Shown here in pieces: positions 1 to 41,520 of a stretch of 64,000 nt of DNA (its first letter is position 1; every line of letters begins with the position of its first letter). Source of the DNA: Acanthosepion esculentum (lineage: Eukaryota > Mollusca > Cephalopoda > Sepiida > Sepiidae). Below the pieces are notes generated by a model. It made no database searches. It was not told the DNA's origin and saw nothing but the letters and a program-made list of their open reading frames with translations. The translations under genes were made by a program, and so were the position numbers. The DNA is taken from positions 13,248,850 to 13,312,849 of the forward strand of contig OZ038498.1 of assembly GCA_964036315.1 (NCBI GenBank). Direction: 5' to 3'.

Positions 1-326
1 TGTATTGACAAAATGTTCAATGACTTGACAATCGATATAAACCAGTCACTTTGTTGTTGCTTTTCTCCCCATCACATTTCAGCTGATCCCATCAGATTCA
101 TGCATGAAACAACAAATCATTATAGCCCAGCATAAGAATTGAACTCATGACTCCTGATATCTAATAATGACATGAGGATAAATAAATCAATGACTATTTT
201 AGAAGCTCTGATAAGAAGTTGAAGTTTACGGTTATTATAAATTATTGAAATAAGATTGCACAATACAAATATTGTTTATTTTTTCTTAGAGAATGTCAAG
301 TAGTGCATGTTGAAATTTTTACATAT

Positions 327-1125
327 GCACATTGCTTGTTTTTGATTTTATCAATTGCACAGTATAGTAGGGTCAGTTGGGCACCATCTGTGAGAAAAAG
401 AGCACCATGACGCAATTCACTCCGCCAGAAATTTGGAAATAGCATGCTGTCCTGCTTGGTATCTGTGCCAGAAGCTCTAATATGAACATTTCAGAGTGTT
501 TGGGTGTCAATCTGAGGATAGTGCAAAAGATTTTGAAAAAAATTGGAGGAGTCTAATGGTGATTACGAAGGTTTTTGGAGTGATCACTAGTGATGCCAAC
601 GTTATGCCTCCATTCATTTTCCCACAGGGACTCAAACTCAACATGGAGGCCTGTATCAAGCGCCTTGAGGAGGTACTGCTGCCTTGGGTGAAGAGGGTTG
701 GCTGCTGGAAGACCCTATGTCTGGCAACAGGATTGTGCACCATGCCACACAAGCAGGAGCACCCAGTCATGGCTGCCAGACAATTTCTGCATCACCTCTT
801 ATATCTGGCCACCTAACTTCCCAGACTGCAAACCCCTTGGTTATTATGTGTGGGGCACAGCTGAACAAGAGATGAACAAAACTCTTTGCAACACCTAAGA
901 TGAACGGAAGTCAAGGATTATGACAGCATTCACCAATTTAAATAAGGAAACCATCCAGAAGAGTTGCAGGAGATTCTGAAGCCAATGGTGATTTTATTGA
1001 ATATATTTACTCTTTAGTATTTCAAGATATTTTTGTGTAATTTTGGTAAAAATATTTGTGAAAAATAAGATATCAGTGTTATTTTCTTTTTTGTGTAATT
1101 TAGACGTCAATTTATCCATCGCACC
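327..1125 (+). pseudogene. maT-like mariner transposase relic, internally deleted
   Basis: The 5' part reads as a start (MTQFTPPEIWK) and a helix-turn-helix-like stretch (NISECLGVNLRIVQKI). After an internal deletion it jumps to the catalytic half: VFGVITSDANVMPPFIFPQG, LEEVLLPWV, then RPYVWQQDCAPCHTS, which carries the second Asp of the DD(E/D) triad. The frame is broken several times. The end of the homology runs into the (TG)n(TA)n tract. The same deletion junction is found at 29.1 kb. Confidence 0.75.
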
Positions 1126-1142
1126 CTCTGTGTGTGTGTGTG

Positions 1143-1176
<34 letters not shown>
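1126..1176. repeat. (TG)n then (TA)n microsatellite
   Basis: Alternating TG followed by pure TA, between the maT relic and the hairpin element. Confidence 0.95.
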
Positions 1177-1180
<4 letters not shown>

Positions 1181-1448
1181 AAGACATTTATAATATGTTT
1201 AACGTTCTTTTTATAGATACAAGTATTTAAGCAAATGCTCTGTTTTATAATAAACAGTATTAAATAACATTTACCGGCCTGAATGTCCGAGAAATTTTCA
1301 TAGAAATTTTCGTTCTCCGACATGAAAATTTCTCGGACATTCAGGCCGGTAAATGTTATTTAATACTGTTTATTATAAAACAGAGCATTTGCTTAAATAC
1401 TTGTATCTATAAAAAGAACGTTAAACATATTATAAATGTCTTTAAATA
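1175..1448. mobile_element. Foldback/MITE hairpin with perfect 126-bp arms, copy 1
   Basis: Bases 1175-1300 are the exact reverse complement of 1323-1448 by base-by-base reading, with a 22-base loop between. The arms contain CCGGCCTGAATGTCCGAGAA. A diverged second copy at 17.6 kb shows that this is a mobile family. There is no coding capacity; an open frame across it is a by-product of the palindrome. A further ~20 bases outside the right arm (1451-1471) also match the left flank of copy 2, so the element may extend beyond the arms. Confidence 0.9.
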
Positions 1449-1472
1449 AATTGTCGGACTATGTCCAATTCA

Positions 1473-1476
<4 letters not shown>

Positions 1477-1522
<46 letters not shown>
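1477..1522. repeat. (TA)n microsatellite
   Basis: A pure TA dinucleotide run just to the right of the hairpin element. Confidence 0.95.
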
Positions 1523-1525
<3 letters not shown>

Positions 1526-1729
1526 TGTGTATTTAAGCAGCAAATGTTTTTTAAGGCAATATTAAAAACATTTTGTGTTGATTAATTTTACTGATCAATT
1601 TTTACAAATTACAAATATTACTTTTCAGACTAGGAGGAATTTCTATCAGAACTTGTCTGAAGTTCATTTCAGAAGAAAAGTACTTACCTGCTCAGAGAAT
1701 GTTTCTCTGTAAATAAATAAATAAAAAAA

Positions 1730-2380
1730 GAAAGAAAGAAAACACAAAACCTCTTACATAGGATATACTACAACCACACTCACTATCCTACCAACAAACT
1801 ATCACACATCTACAATCAAAAAGTATCTGTCTAAACTCAACATAAAAGTCATTACTATTACATCTAAAACAATAAAAGACTTAGTCAATACTAAACAAAA
1901 CGAACAATAAGCTAAAGCCTGAAGAAGCAGTTTCACGCCATTGCGCCTGCAATTGTCGAGAAAATACATAGGAGAACCTTCAAGGAATCTAAATTAAAGA
2001 TTTATGAACACAAAAGGGATATTTTACAAAACAATATGTAAAATGCTTTGATTGTTCACCATAACGAGACTGACCACAATTTTGACATAAAAAATGCTCC
2101 TCTGATCAAAGGAGAAAATAATTCACTATGATGTCAAGAGAGGGGGTTGATCGCAAGGTCACCCACGGTAAATTTGCACCCTGGCCCTTACAACATTTCA
2201 CCATTCCTGGTAAATCTTCTATTACCACAATGTGGGAGAATGTCTAATAACAAAAGTGATGAAAAAAAAAACTCTAAATGAATTAGGCTAGATAATAAAA
2301 AAATAAAAACAATTCTAAAACTCCTAGCACCCGTTGTTTGTGTGAATGTGTAGTCATACCAATATAACAAATTTAGATCG
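1730..2380. mobile_element. Cluster of Penelope-like (GIY-YIG endonuclease) fragments
   Basis: Plus strand 1735-1915 reads TSYIGYTTTTLTILPTNYHT and further, like the GIY-YIG endonuclease of Penelope-like elements (YIGxTTTTLxRRL). Plus strand 1985-2120 reads ESKLKIYEHKRDI, then VHHNETDHNFDIKNAPLIKG, like the second half of a GIY-YIG domain from another subfamily. Minus strand from 2370 reads CYIGMTTHSHKQR, a third start in the opposite orientation. All are short and frame-broken, with no reverse transcriptase visible. Confidence 0.5.
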
Positions 2381-2616
2381 ATGAAGCCCTATTTTGTCAT
2401 ACAATTTCCCCAATAATGTTCTTGATATATAAAACATTTCAGAACGTAGTGAAAGGCCTTTGTCAGCATAGAGGAAAACATTATTTATTTTTCAACATAA
2501 TGAGTAGTGAATATTAATTACATAGATCCGTACAATTTCATATCAAATTTCAGCTAATAACTATGTATCCAGCTATAGACTTATTGACACATCCTTGTAA
2601 ATATCTTAACCCAAGG

Positions 2617-3260
2617 TTTTTTTTTTTTTTTACTGCAATAGGATATAGGTTTGAATCATTTTCCCCCATGGAAGGCAATAATGCCACTAAGACACATGGG
2701 TTACTGGGAATGGAAGAGAATGAGAAGATTTTAGTGGAGAGAAAGGTCAATTACAGGATTAAATTGCAAATATGTTTTTGGATTATGTGAAGAATCTCAA
2801 GGTATATAGCTGGAGCACCAGACCAGATATGGCAGTCATATTCAATGCATGAAGAAGTGATAGATTTATAAATGTGCAAGATGTTTGACATGATACAGTG
2901 AGCCAGACTTAGTAGCAGACTTAGTGTAGTCACTTCACTTGATATCAGTAAAAATCCTGGGAGGGCATAATGAGTTGCTCTTCTGGAAGTTAGCATCAGC
3001 CATGCTGATGGAGGGCACAAATGGTTCTCTATGATATGATTAAAGGAGGGCAGTTTCGTTTTGGAGGCATTCAAATTTACAATCCATTTCTTGCCCCTGT
3101 TAACAACTGATTGGAGGTCATTTTCAAGAGCAGCTGACAGTTTTACTTTTTCAGACCGACTGAATTTACTATTAAAACAGAACTAGATGAGCGTGTCACC
3201 GGCATAAATACCAAGTTGGGAACTGATGACATCAAGAAGGTTGTTGATGAAAGATAAACA
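2617..3260 (-). mobile_element. LINE 3' end (jockey/CR1-like), 5'-truncated
   Basis: On the minus strand it reads the end of the reverse transcriptase ORF (QLGIYAGDTLI, FNASKTKL-like block, HIYKSITSSCIEYDCHIWSGAPAIYLE, IIQKHICNLI), then the 3' UTR with the family's repeated segment around ATGCCACTAAGACAC, then a poly(A) tail seen as the T-run at 2618-2632. It is the same family as the copies at 35.1, 44.0, 58.1 and 61.2 kb. It lies downstream of PHTF exon 10. Confidence 0.8.
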
Positions 3261-3356
3261 ATATAGGTGAAATCTTTTTAAATACACACTACATGCAAAC
3301 AGCGGAATATGTAAATAGCAAAAGTAAATCATAATGCAATATGGCTGACTACTTAC

Positions 3357-32304
<28,948 letters not shown>

Positions 32305-32377
32305 TGGTCCACCTGGAGGTTGGTTAATGAATCCAATCTCCCAAAATGATTGTCTGCTTGTAAATGGAGACCACTTG

Positions 32378-34990
32378 CTATGAGTGGTACAGTAAGTTTA
32401 GCAGATGCTAGGAGTTCTTCATATCATCACTTGCATTACCATTTCAGAGCTGCCTTAAAAAGGAAAAAAAGTCATAAATAAAATGCAAAAAAAGATAAGT
32501 GGAACCTTAAGCAGACATCCTGCTTGAAAAAAAAAAAAAGAAAAGAAAAGAAAAAAAACAGTGGCCAAAAGACAGACAATTGCACAAATTAGCATAATTG
32601 TTGGTCATTAGTCACTGATCAAAAGAACCAAGAATGATAGCTTAAAACTGTTGAAACTGTCTTTCAGGAGAATTGGCACCAAAATGTGTATAAGTATTTT
32701 TAAAAATTCTTCTGCAGTCACAAGGCTATTTATACTTATGCATTATTGCTGAAACAGAATATGAATCAAAAGAATTTATATTTCCTTATCACAATATAAT
32801 TATCCATCAGTAGAATCTGATGGGGAAACAATGGAGAATTTACATTAGGAGACCCTCTTAAATCTTACTTATATTTTCATTAACAATTATTACTTTGAAG
32901 TTGACTTTTTAAAATAATAAATTTATTAGAAGATTAAACATTGTTAGTTATTTGGTTTTCAATGCAATACAAAAAATAAAGTTTGTTAAATTAGAATCAT
33001 TTAGTAGGATTTTATCCAAACAACTTTATGTGCATTGTAATTTATTTTCTTTGGACTGGAGGAGAATATTCTCACCTTTCAATACTTAATTGGTTAATGA
33101 GAACAACAAGGATAGTAATTCTTATATGAATATTATTATTAATATTTCATTTATTAATGATTATTATTTTATATCACTCATTAATTAATGTGAAATTAAT
33201 GAATTACTGAGAAAGATGAGAATATTCTAATTTTTAATTGCTTACAAGGAAGTGCCTCAAAGATTCACAATATAATCCGCCCCCATCACAGTACTAACTG
33301 AATATGTTTATTTCTGACATCACACCTGCACAACAGTGTTTCACTACACTAAATCTTATCACAGCATATATCACCATCTAAAACTCATATACAGACAGTG
33401 CACATATATGAGTGTATTACATCACAAGATGGCTGTAGTGTGAACATTAGACTATTTACTACCTGCTAGAAAACAGTGCTGTATAGTAATTGGCTATAGT
33501 TAAGTGTAATTGGTCAGAAATGCCCAACAAACTGACAAAGTTTGCAATAAGCATTAACGAAAGACAGAAAAGAACAGGTCAAAAATAATACTAAGCAAAT
33601 AATATATGCAAGACAAAGTAGACAAAACAACAGTAATAAGGAAAAAAAGTTCACAAACTAAGAATGGCGTTAACACACAAAAAAAGGGGGTACAGACACG
33701 TGACCACAGCATTCGGACTTCAAGACAAGAAAGAACAGAAATATGGTGGCTGAGACCAAAAAGTGGCCTATCTTATTGGCTAGGAAGAAACTCCAGCATG
33801 CATCTATGTTCTGTCTATACATTTGGGGAGGGGAATGTTTTTGCATTGTCCCAAAATGATCAGAACCAACATGTGCACATAGAACAAAATCAGCAGCATT
33901 CTTTGGATTGTATAAATTAAAATGTAATATTTCAGGCTTCAATCATCTACTTGGCACTGTGACAATTTAGGCATGCATTTCTCCAACTTTATTCGTTCAT
34001 TGGCCAGACATGAATGTTGTCTAACAGGCATTAACTAACCCACTTAATGATAAAAGAGTTCAGGAATTTTATATTCTGAATGACTGACAATTGTATAAAT
34101 TATAATAAATAAATAGAAAAAACAAAAAAAAAATCATGGCGAAATTAAAAGTGTCCCAGATACTGAATAAATTATGCAGTCCTTAAAATCAAGGGATTGA
34201 TTGTAGAAGAAATTAGTCCTCGTACTGATTTCCTAATTAATCTATGATCATAAGCCTAATTAACCTATCCCCTGGGGTAAATATTGCTTCTGAGTCAAAC
34301 CTATAAAATTTAGTTTTAAATAGGAAGAGATAACATGATTTTTGTAAGAAACATTTCTGCAAAGGATAAAGAACTGCTTTGTTTATAGTTGCCCAATAAA
34401 GCTCCAGTAAAGCAAGTAACTTCTAATCACTGTGAATCACTCAGTGCAAATAATCTAGATTTAGTGAAAGTAGGATGACAGCCACAAGTAGTAAGTTTAT
34501 CTAAAGTCTCTACAACAGGTTCAAGTAGGTGGTTTATTTTGTTTCGTGGCATATCAACCTCGATGGGTTATTTAATGCTGTCAAGGTTCATATGAATAGA
34601 ATGTATTAATAGTTTTGTTTTCCAAAAATATATTGCAGGTAATTTTTTTTTTTTTTTTTTTTCAAAAAATGTATTGCTGGTATTTTTACTATAAAAATCT
34701 ATTTTTATACTTTCATAGTTTTTTGACCCCAATTTAGGGGTTAAATATTTGTCCATAGCTGGGACCCTAACAGTTGCTACCTCCTCGGCTTAGGGTGGAG
34801 CTGGGAACAAGAGCAATTAACTTAAATTTCTACACTCCTCAAAACTTCCCAATCAGTGGTCTTGCTGCCAGATGTAGTTTATCGTCATACCTAAGACAGG
34901 CCTCATTGGCGGGGTGGGGGTACCTCTCTGCAGAGGTGTAGATGATATATTCTGAAATCCCAGCTGACAGAGCAATCAAATAGTTTGGGC
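32378..34990. other. Region upstream of PHTF exon 1, no gene recognised
   Basis: This should hold the 5' UTR exon(s) and promoter of PHTF, but I see no convincing promoter element. It contains an inverted repeat at 33062-33231, a long A-run near 32531, a T-run at 34641-34662 and otherwise ordinary AT-rich DNA. Confidence 0.4.
33062..33231. repeat. Inverted repeat with ~30-bp arms in AT-rich DNA
   Basis: GAGAATATTCTCACCTTT (33062-33079) is mirrored by AAAGATGAGAATATTC (about 33214-33229) as its near reverse complement, around an AT-rich centre with ATTAAT repeats. Confidence 0.7.
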
Positions 34991-35069
34991 TTGATAAAGT
35001 TTTACTGATATAAGGATATAACAACTTCATTATAATAATGCCTACTACCTCTTAGAATAAAAGCATCAT

Positions 35070-35430
35070 TTCACCCCAAGCAAGGCAGGAATGCCACTAG
35101 TACGCAGGGGGTTACAGAGAATGAAGGTGAGTGAAAAGACAGGTTATAGAGAGGACCGAGGAAATGATAACAGTCGAACAGGGTTCAAGAAGATAGAAGA
35201 TGGTGATTGACATTGCATTTAAATTTTTGAAGATTGCCTTTTATCAGGGAAGCAAGGAAACAAAAGGAAGTTCCACAGGCAAGAAGTGCGAGAAAAGAAA
35301 CTGTTGGAGTAGTAGCGGCAGTAACATTTACTTAATTCAACAGTAAAAGGGTGGGATGTAGATGCCAATCTAGTAGCCCGCTTAAACACACATAGTCCAG
35401 GCGCCAGGAAAAAAGCTCATCAGATTGGAT
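35070..35430 (-). mobile_element. LINE 3' end fragment (jockey/CR1-like)
   Basis: The minus strand matches the terminal region of the LINE family at 44.0 and 58.1 kb: AGCAAGGCAGGAATGCCACT on the plus strand, then the complement of the conserved AACAGTTTCTTTTCTC.CAC and the coding end. Strongly decayed. Confidence 0.65.
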
Positions 35431-36159
35431 TGGGCTGCCTACATTACTAGCAAAGCAAGAGTTAGATCAAAGTCCAAAGAATTCAATTTTTACAGATATT
35501 TTTTTACATAATTATCAATTCAATAATGATTAAACAGAGCATGAGCTGAGTAATGGGATGCAAATGGGTTGCAAGATTCCCCCGACCCCATCCACTTGGC
35601 TTGTTGCATAAGTTAGGTCAGCCGATTTTTTTAGAAAACCAGAAAGTCAGGGACAATAAATAAAGCACACGAGCAGTTAGAATAAAGATGTGTTTTAATA
35701 AAGAAACTTTTGTACTGTGCTGTAACACAAACAGGTCAGTATGGAAGAAGAACTACTAATAAAATCATAGTTTAAAGATTTCCAACAGTAAACACAATTT
35801 TAAACTATTCCTTCTGTATCTAAAATTATTTTGTTTTACTTTCATTTTTGCTGTTAGAAACAATTTATTGACAGTGAGGGAACAAATTAGAAATTCTTTC
35901 TCAAGGGAAAATTGAGGAAATTTGCTAAGAGTCAGACTAGTATTTTGTCTATAGAATATAAATAATAATAGTTTTACAAAAGAATAGAAACACAAATATC
36001 ATCACACATTAAAATTGAAGTTTCTACTATATACATGGTTATTTTCATTTTTTAATGTCCTGTCTCGTCACGACATGGGTGATCATGGCCTCTCTGCAGA
36101 TTCCCTTTTTATTTTTCATCTGTGAATTGCCAGGATTTCATGGGAAAGATAATAGAGTA

Positions 36160-37000
36160 GTTTCAATGTTGCTGCCATGACAGCTTTCTCCTATACAAGG
36201 CTAGAGAACCCTGTCTGCTCTGATATATAACTAATATCTCGTATGTTATAAGTGAATAGATATCTGGGATTACACACAAACTTGGTTTAAAATTAATCAT
36301 CATGGTCGTTGTCCCAGATGACTTGGTCTTACATTGGCAAATCTTTGAATAGTGTCCATTTTTTCTACAATTAAAACATGACGCTACAAGCAGGACACAA
36401 TTATAATCTGTGTTACCACAAAATTGGCACTTTTTCTGGTAAGATACTTTTGGCAAGGGCTACAGCTGTGGGTCTCTCTTCTGAACATTCACTCTTGGTA
36501 CCAACAATGGCTACTACGCCTGGGACTAAGAAAATGCTTGTAGCAGAGTAAACTTGTGAAATTCTTTGAGTGAGATCAAGTGTATGTGCTTGGTTGAAGG
36601 CCAACAATAGATCAAGTGTTGAATTTTCCAGCAACCGCTTGGATGAAATCCCACTTGTATAGGCATCTCTGATTTGCTCTTTGTATTGTTCACCCGTGAC
36701 TTTTTTATAGTTGCAATCTTTACTAAGATCTTGGAGACCTGAAGAAAATTCTCAAGGGACTCCTCTGGCTTCTAATCAGAAGCTGATGCCTAGCAGAGAT
36801 CTCATTAGGTGTCTTGATATATAGTTGGTCTTATGTTTGGACAGCTTCCTCATAATTTGTAAAATTATAAAACAGCTGGTCCGACTCTGATCAGGAGTCT
36901 TTCCCATGCTGGTCACTAATGGCGCCAGTCAACTGATGGTTATCTGTTGACCACTTCGTTCCTTCATCTGCTCTGTCCACATTGTGTTCTTTGATCACAG
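36160..37000 (-). pseudogene. Ty3/Gypsy-like gag fragment with zinc knuckle
   Basis: The minus strand gives CFNCRKNGHYSKIC, a canonical CX2CX4HX4C zinc knuckle, preceded by KKCQFCG and, across a frameshift, VVAIVGTKSECSEERPTA. Further upstream come broken frames with LQDLSKDCNYKKVTGEQYKEQIRDA and LLAFNQAHTLDL, the usual order of a Gypsy Gag C-terminus. Several stops and one shift make it non-functional. The sequence to the right (to about 38350) may include its leader and a terminal repeat, but I could not delimit it. Confidence 0.7.
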
Positions 37001-38711
37001 TGTAGTGAAGAATGAATTTTCGTCAGTACGTAAGTGCTGAATCGAGTTGACAGAAACATATTATGAAAAAGGACAAGAATGCTTCTACCGGTGAAAATAC
37101 AAATATCATAACAAATAACAAAGACGGTCGCTGGGTTAATTTTCAACTGGTTTATATAATATCATTGATACAACAAAACTAACCTTTCCCATTAAACCCT
37201 CTGTTGTGATACTATATCTCTTGCTTCTTAAACTTGGATTAAACATTCACAGGAGATGTTTGGTTGGGTATTCTCAGTGGCAGGTTACGTGAGTGTCAAC
37301 AGCTCCCTTGTCTGCTGTTGATTCATCTCAGCTTTCTCCAGTGATAACTGCTGGCTTCAAATAAGCGTTCAGTTTATATGCATCTCACCCAACTTTTACT
37401 GCACCTTCAAAACTCATTACATATTCATTAATTAATTATTTTCTCCAAACCTAGAGAATCAACACCGACATTCAAATCAGCTATTCCAAAACAATAAACT
37501 TTGTTTTAACGTTCCTTTTTTCCAACAATTATTGTTTTTGCTAACAAACTTTTGTTTAAAAATTTATTTCAAATCTGTAAAGAATTCTCCTTATTTGTTG
37601 AATTCCCAATACAGCCCAAATAATTTCCTGCCCAGTTGCAAGTTTACAAAACTTGGTTTTGTGAATTCTTTCGGCTTTACTGAAATTTGCTCCCCAGCTG
37701 TCAATCACCTTCAAATGCCAAAACAGTCAGCGGTAAGAATTTTCTGGTTGTTAATTTACCAATACAACCTAAATATTCTCTGCCCATTTTCAAAACATGC
37801 TGCAGATCATTTACATTCTGGCTTCAAGGACTCATAACAATTCTTATTCGCGTTTCCATATTTTGGACTTAACATTCCATTTGGCATTTGTGTTTATCAG
37901 AAAGGAAAAAAACATTTCTCTTTTTTTTTTCCTTCACTTCATATTTCAATTAATGTTTTTCACCTTAATGTTTTTCTTACGTTATCAACCCTTTCAATTC
38001 TATACAGTCTTTTCACATGAACCTTTTTAATCCTAATTTCATACTACCAGTGTCACAATAGCATCACAATCCTTTCAACTACCACCAGTGACACTTTATA
38101 GTGATGTACTCGGACACCTCGGATGAAACACAATTTATCAGAGATCAGAACTTGTCCGGTGCCTCATGCCCACATTCCAATGCTTCCAGCCCTTAGAAGC
38201 ATTGGGAGCATTGTGACCTAGGCTCAATCAATATGGTCTGAGTATTTGGACATGTTAAAGTTTCCCCTCTTTTGTTGAATAAATTAAAAAACAGCAGGAA
38301 CACTAGATGGCAATAGGCTTTATTCAACAAAAGAAACTGAGCTGAATGACACTATCGGTGTCTCTCCACATCATCCCCCTCCCCAAAATACAACAGAATT
38401 TATAAAAGAAAATGAATGTTCATTTGCATACAATAAATTTACATACAAAGCACCAAAGAAGAGTTTATTTCATAACAAGCCTTAACATTAAGTAATTTTT
38501 GAATAATTGTTTTAAAATACATCTTTTTTTAGACTCTTCTCATCTTCTGCCAGCCAATTTATCTTCTTGCTATAATCTGCCCACCACAATTGTCCAAATT
38601 GAGCAAAAGCAACAGAGATGATAATGACTATTCTATTTGGGGAGATATTAAGGAATTGCTACTCCTGTAAAATTACCTGACACATAAACACACATCTACA
38701 TACAAATACAT

Positions 38712-40546
38712 ACTAGAGTTGATTGGTTTGGCTTATGTTTCGGTATCCGTTTTGTTTTCTTTGATACCGCGGTTTTCGATTCGGTTTTTTGGCTTTTAAT
38801 TTAGTTTTTTTTTTCCTTTCTAAGGAAGCCATTCGTTTTCTTGTGTAATGACAGCATTTCCAGTCGATATCTGATATCATTTGAGATTGATAAATTTGAA
38901 ACTTAGTCCATTCAACTTGCAATATATCATGTATTTCTGGCCCAATCTTAAAAGTATTCATGGCTGGAAAGAAAAGAAAATAATCTTTCTAAATATGTAA
39001 TTTTTATGTGCTTTTATTCATTGAATTATTTTTTACAGCGAGTTAAAATGGTATTTTGCTTTGAACAGCCGAAAATGCAAAATGATTTTTTTTCAAGACT
39101 AAATTTTACACATTACTTTGTTTTGCAAAATCAAAATAACCAATCTTTATCTTTAATCTTAATCACTATTCTTGAAATTGCACTCTCAATTTGAAGACAC
39201 CTTAAACTACAACCAGGAAGATGTTCATTTCTTCTCTGACCCGAGGAAGCGAATTCCTTCAAAAATTATAAAGTAAGCAAAAAAAAAAAAAGGCAATCCT
39301 TTTCTGGTATGCCAGTCAGCTATTATTGGAGTTTTGCAAATAAATTTCTTCTAAACAAGGAAAATCAATGAGTTATTTTTCCCCTAAATAAATTTATGTT
39401 TTTATATGGCAAATACACCTAAAATTAAATATTAAAAATAATTAAAAGCTTTTAATTTCATTTTTAGAATGTATAGATTTCCAAATCTGCGAGTATCATC
39501 TGTTATTTTTTAGATACACATTTTAAAACTGAAATTAAAAACTATTTTAATCATTTTAAATATATAATCTTAAGTGTATTCGCTAGTAAAACCATAAAGA
39601 TATTTGTAAAAAAAAAAAATGAATTAATTTTCCTTGTTTAGAAGTATTTTATTGGCAGAGCAATAACAAAAAAAACACCGAACACTACTAGCTAAAATAG
39701 AATCATTTTTACTTTGGGTTTAAAAAAAAAATCACTTGCAGTTTTGAAAATATACACATTTTAAAACTGGGATTAAAACTTACTTTATTTTTTTAATATC
39801 TAATTTTATGTGTATTCGCTAGATAGAAACATAATTCTATTTGTAGAAAACAGAGACTTGCATATCTGGAAATATATACATCTTAAAAGTGAAATTAGGA
39901 ACTATTTTAATTATTCTTAATATCTGATTTAGGTACATACCCTAGATAAAAAACAAATTTATTTATAAAAAAAAAAAATTATATATAAAAAAAAATCTTC
40001 ATTCGTTGTTCTTGTTTGCAACAACTTTATTTTGTGATTGGCGTAACACTGGCTTACTAGAAAACCCTTACAAAAAACCCGACTTCTTAAAATTTAACAG
40101 TAAAACGAATCTGGCAACTATTTTTTTCTATTTTTTACTATTTTGTTATTAACTTAATTTTACCGCAAAAAGTTTTTTTTTTTTTTTTAAACTGAAACAA
40201 ATAGATTTCACTTTCAGGCATATTGTATTTCCTTTTTTTTTTCTTAATCATTTCTTTTGTAAACAAATAGATTTCACATGTATTTCTTAAAACTAATCAA
40301 TTAAATGTTTTTAACATATTTTTGTTCAATCTTTTCCTCTTACAATGGTATAAATGTTGATAAAATTTAATTTTATTAACATCTGAAAGTCTTTTTCAAT
40401 AGTGTTTCTTTGGATATGGTCACTTAATAGTGATATAAAAATGAAACCGAAATTGTTCAGTTTCATAAAAAACTTTGATGCTGTTTCACAGTATGAAGAT
40501 GAAACCAAAAAAAGTCCGTTTTCAGTTAAACCGCACATCTCTAATA
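38712..40546. mobile_element. Candidate non-autonomous hAT-like element
   Basis: The left end (ACTAGAGTTGATTGGTTTGG on the plus strand) and the right end (reverse complement ATTAGAGATGTGCGGTTTAA) form an imperfect terminal inverted repeat of the TAGAG.TG..CGGTTT type seen at some hAT ends. The interior is very AT-rich, with no transposase, and includes a set of diverged direct repeats at 39.51-39.97 kb. No 8-bp target duplication could be confirmed. Confidence 0.4.
39514..39966. repeat. Three diverged direct repeats of ~90 bp
   Basis: Copies near 39514-39608, 39752-39843 and 39877-39966 share TACACATTTTAAAACTG-like starts, a Phe/Ile-rich AT middle and GTGTATTCGCTAG-like ends (decayed in the third). 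Confidence 0.7.
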
Positions 40547-41520
40547 CACACACACCCACACACACAGCACACACACTCATTACAAAATAATAAGATATCA
40601 AAGAGATTACATTGATATAACTAAGAAACAGAAAAAATTTTAATACAATTTAAAGTTGGCAGAATAGATATAGATAAAAAAATCAATGAGGTCGGGGGTG
40701 GGGTGGGGGGGAAGTATTGATAAAAAAGACAAAAAGAATAAGGAAAATCCTATATCAAGAGTTGGCATCATGGAAAACGAAGTAAACGGAGGTTAAAAAT
40801 ATCAGGAATCTCTGTACTAAGGAAATAATTGGATCATTCACAATGTCAAAGACATGTAATTTTTAATTTTGTCAGAATTTTTTAGATTAGGAGTTACAAC
40901 ATTCCTTTACAGATGGACTAGGAAATTCATCTTAGTTGCTAAACACATTGTTTTGCCCATCATGCTCACCAGCCTTCTTCAGGTGTTTACCATACTTGAC
41001 AACATTCTCTGAATTTTGAACTGAATCTGTTGAAAAAAATGGTGATGAGAGGGGGGGGATCAAAAAGTGCAGTGTGGTGCTCGCCGGCAGGCCAGCTATT
41101 TTTTCTTCTTCGGTCACCTCAGAGAAATGGATTGCGTGGCTCCCTTTCTAAGCCATTACACTGGGCAGTTGTGAAACAGACACCAACTCAGCCGTGCCTA
41201 CTTCGACTTCCTCTTTGTCCGTCTGTCAATCCGTACGTCCAGCTCTTTTGCACGAAGTCTGCCGAATGACTTCGGTTCTGTCGTACTGCTGGCACCCCGC
41301 TTTTTATGCTATTCCAATATGGTCAAAATTTTCATGTGTGCAAATATTGTCTCGTTTTGGACAAGATATGCACGCATAAGTTGCGTCTTCAATAGCGGCC
41401 ATATTTCTTTTTGTCACCACTTTGCAGGCAAGACACGTTCACGCTCGTTTCAAATTCTGAGGTAAATCATGTCTTTCATCACAGAATCCTTTAATCAATT
41501 CATGTAGGTAGATAGTTCTC

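Noticed and set aside
496..816. Treating the maT-like frames as active genes
   Set aside because: Frame-broken, with a large internal deletion; described as pseudogene.
994..1323. 109-codon minus-strand open frame
   Set aside because: It runs through the TA tract and one arm of the perfect hairpin; no protein-like composition.
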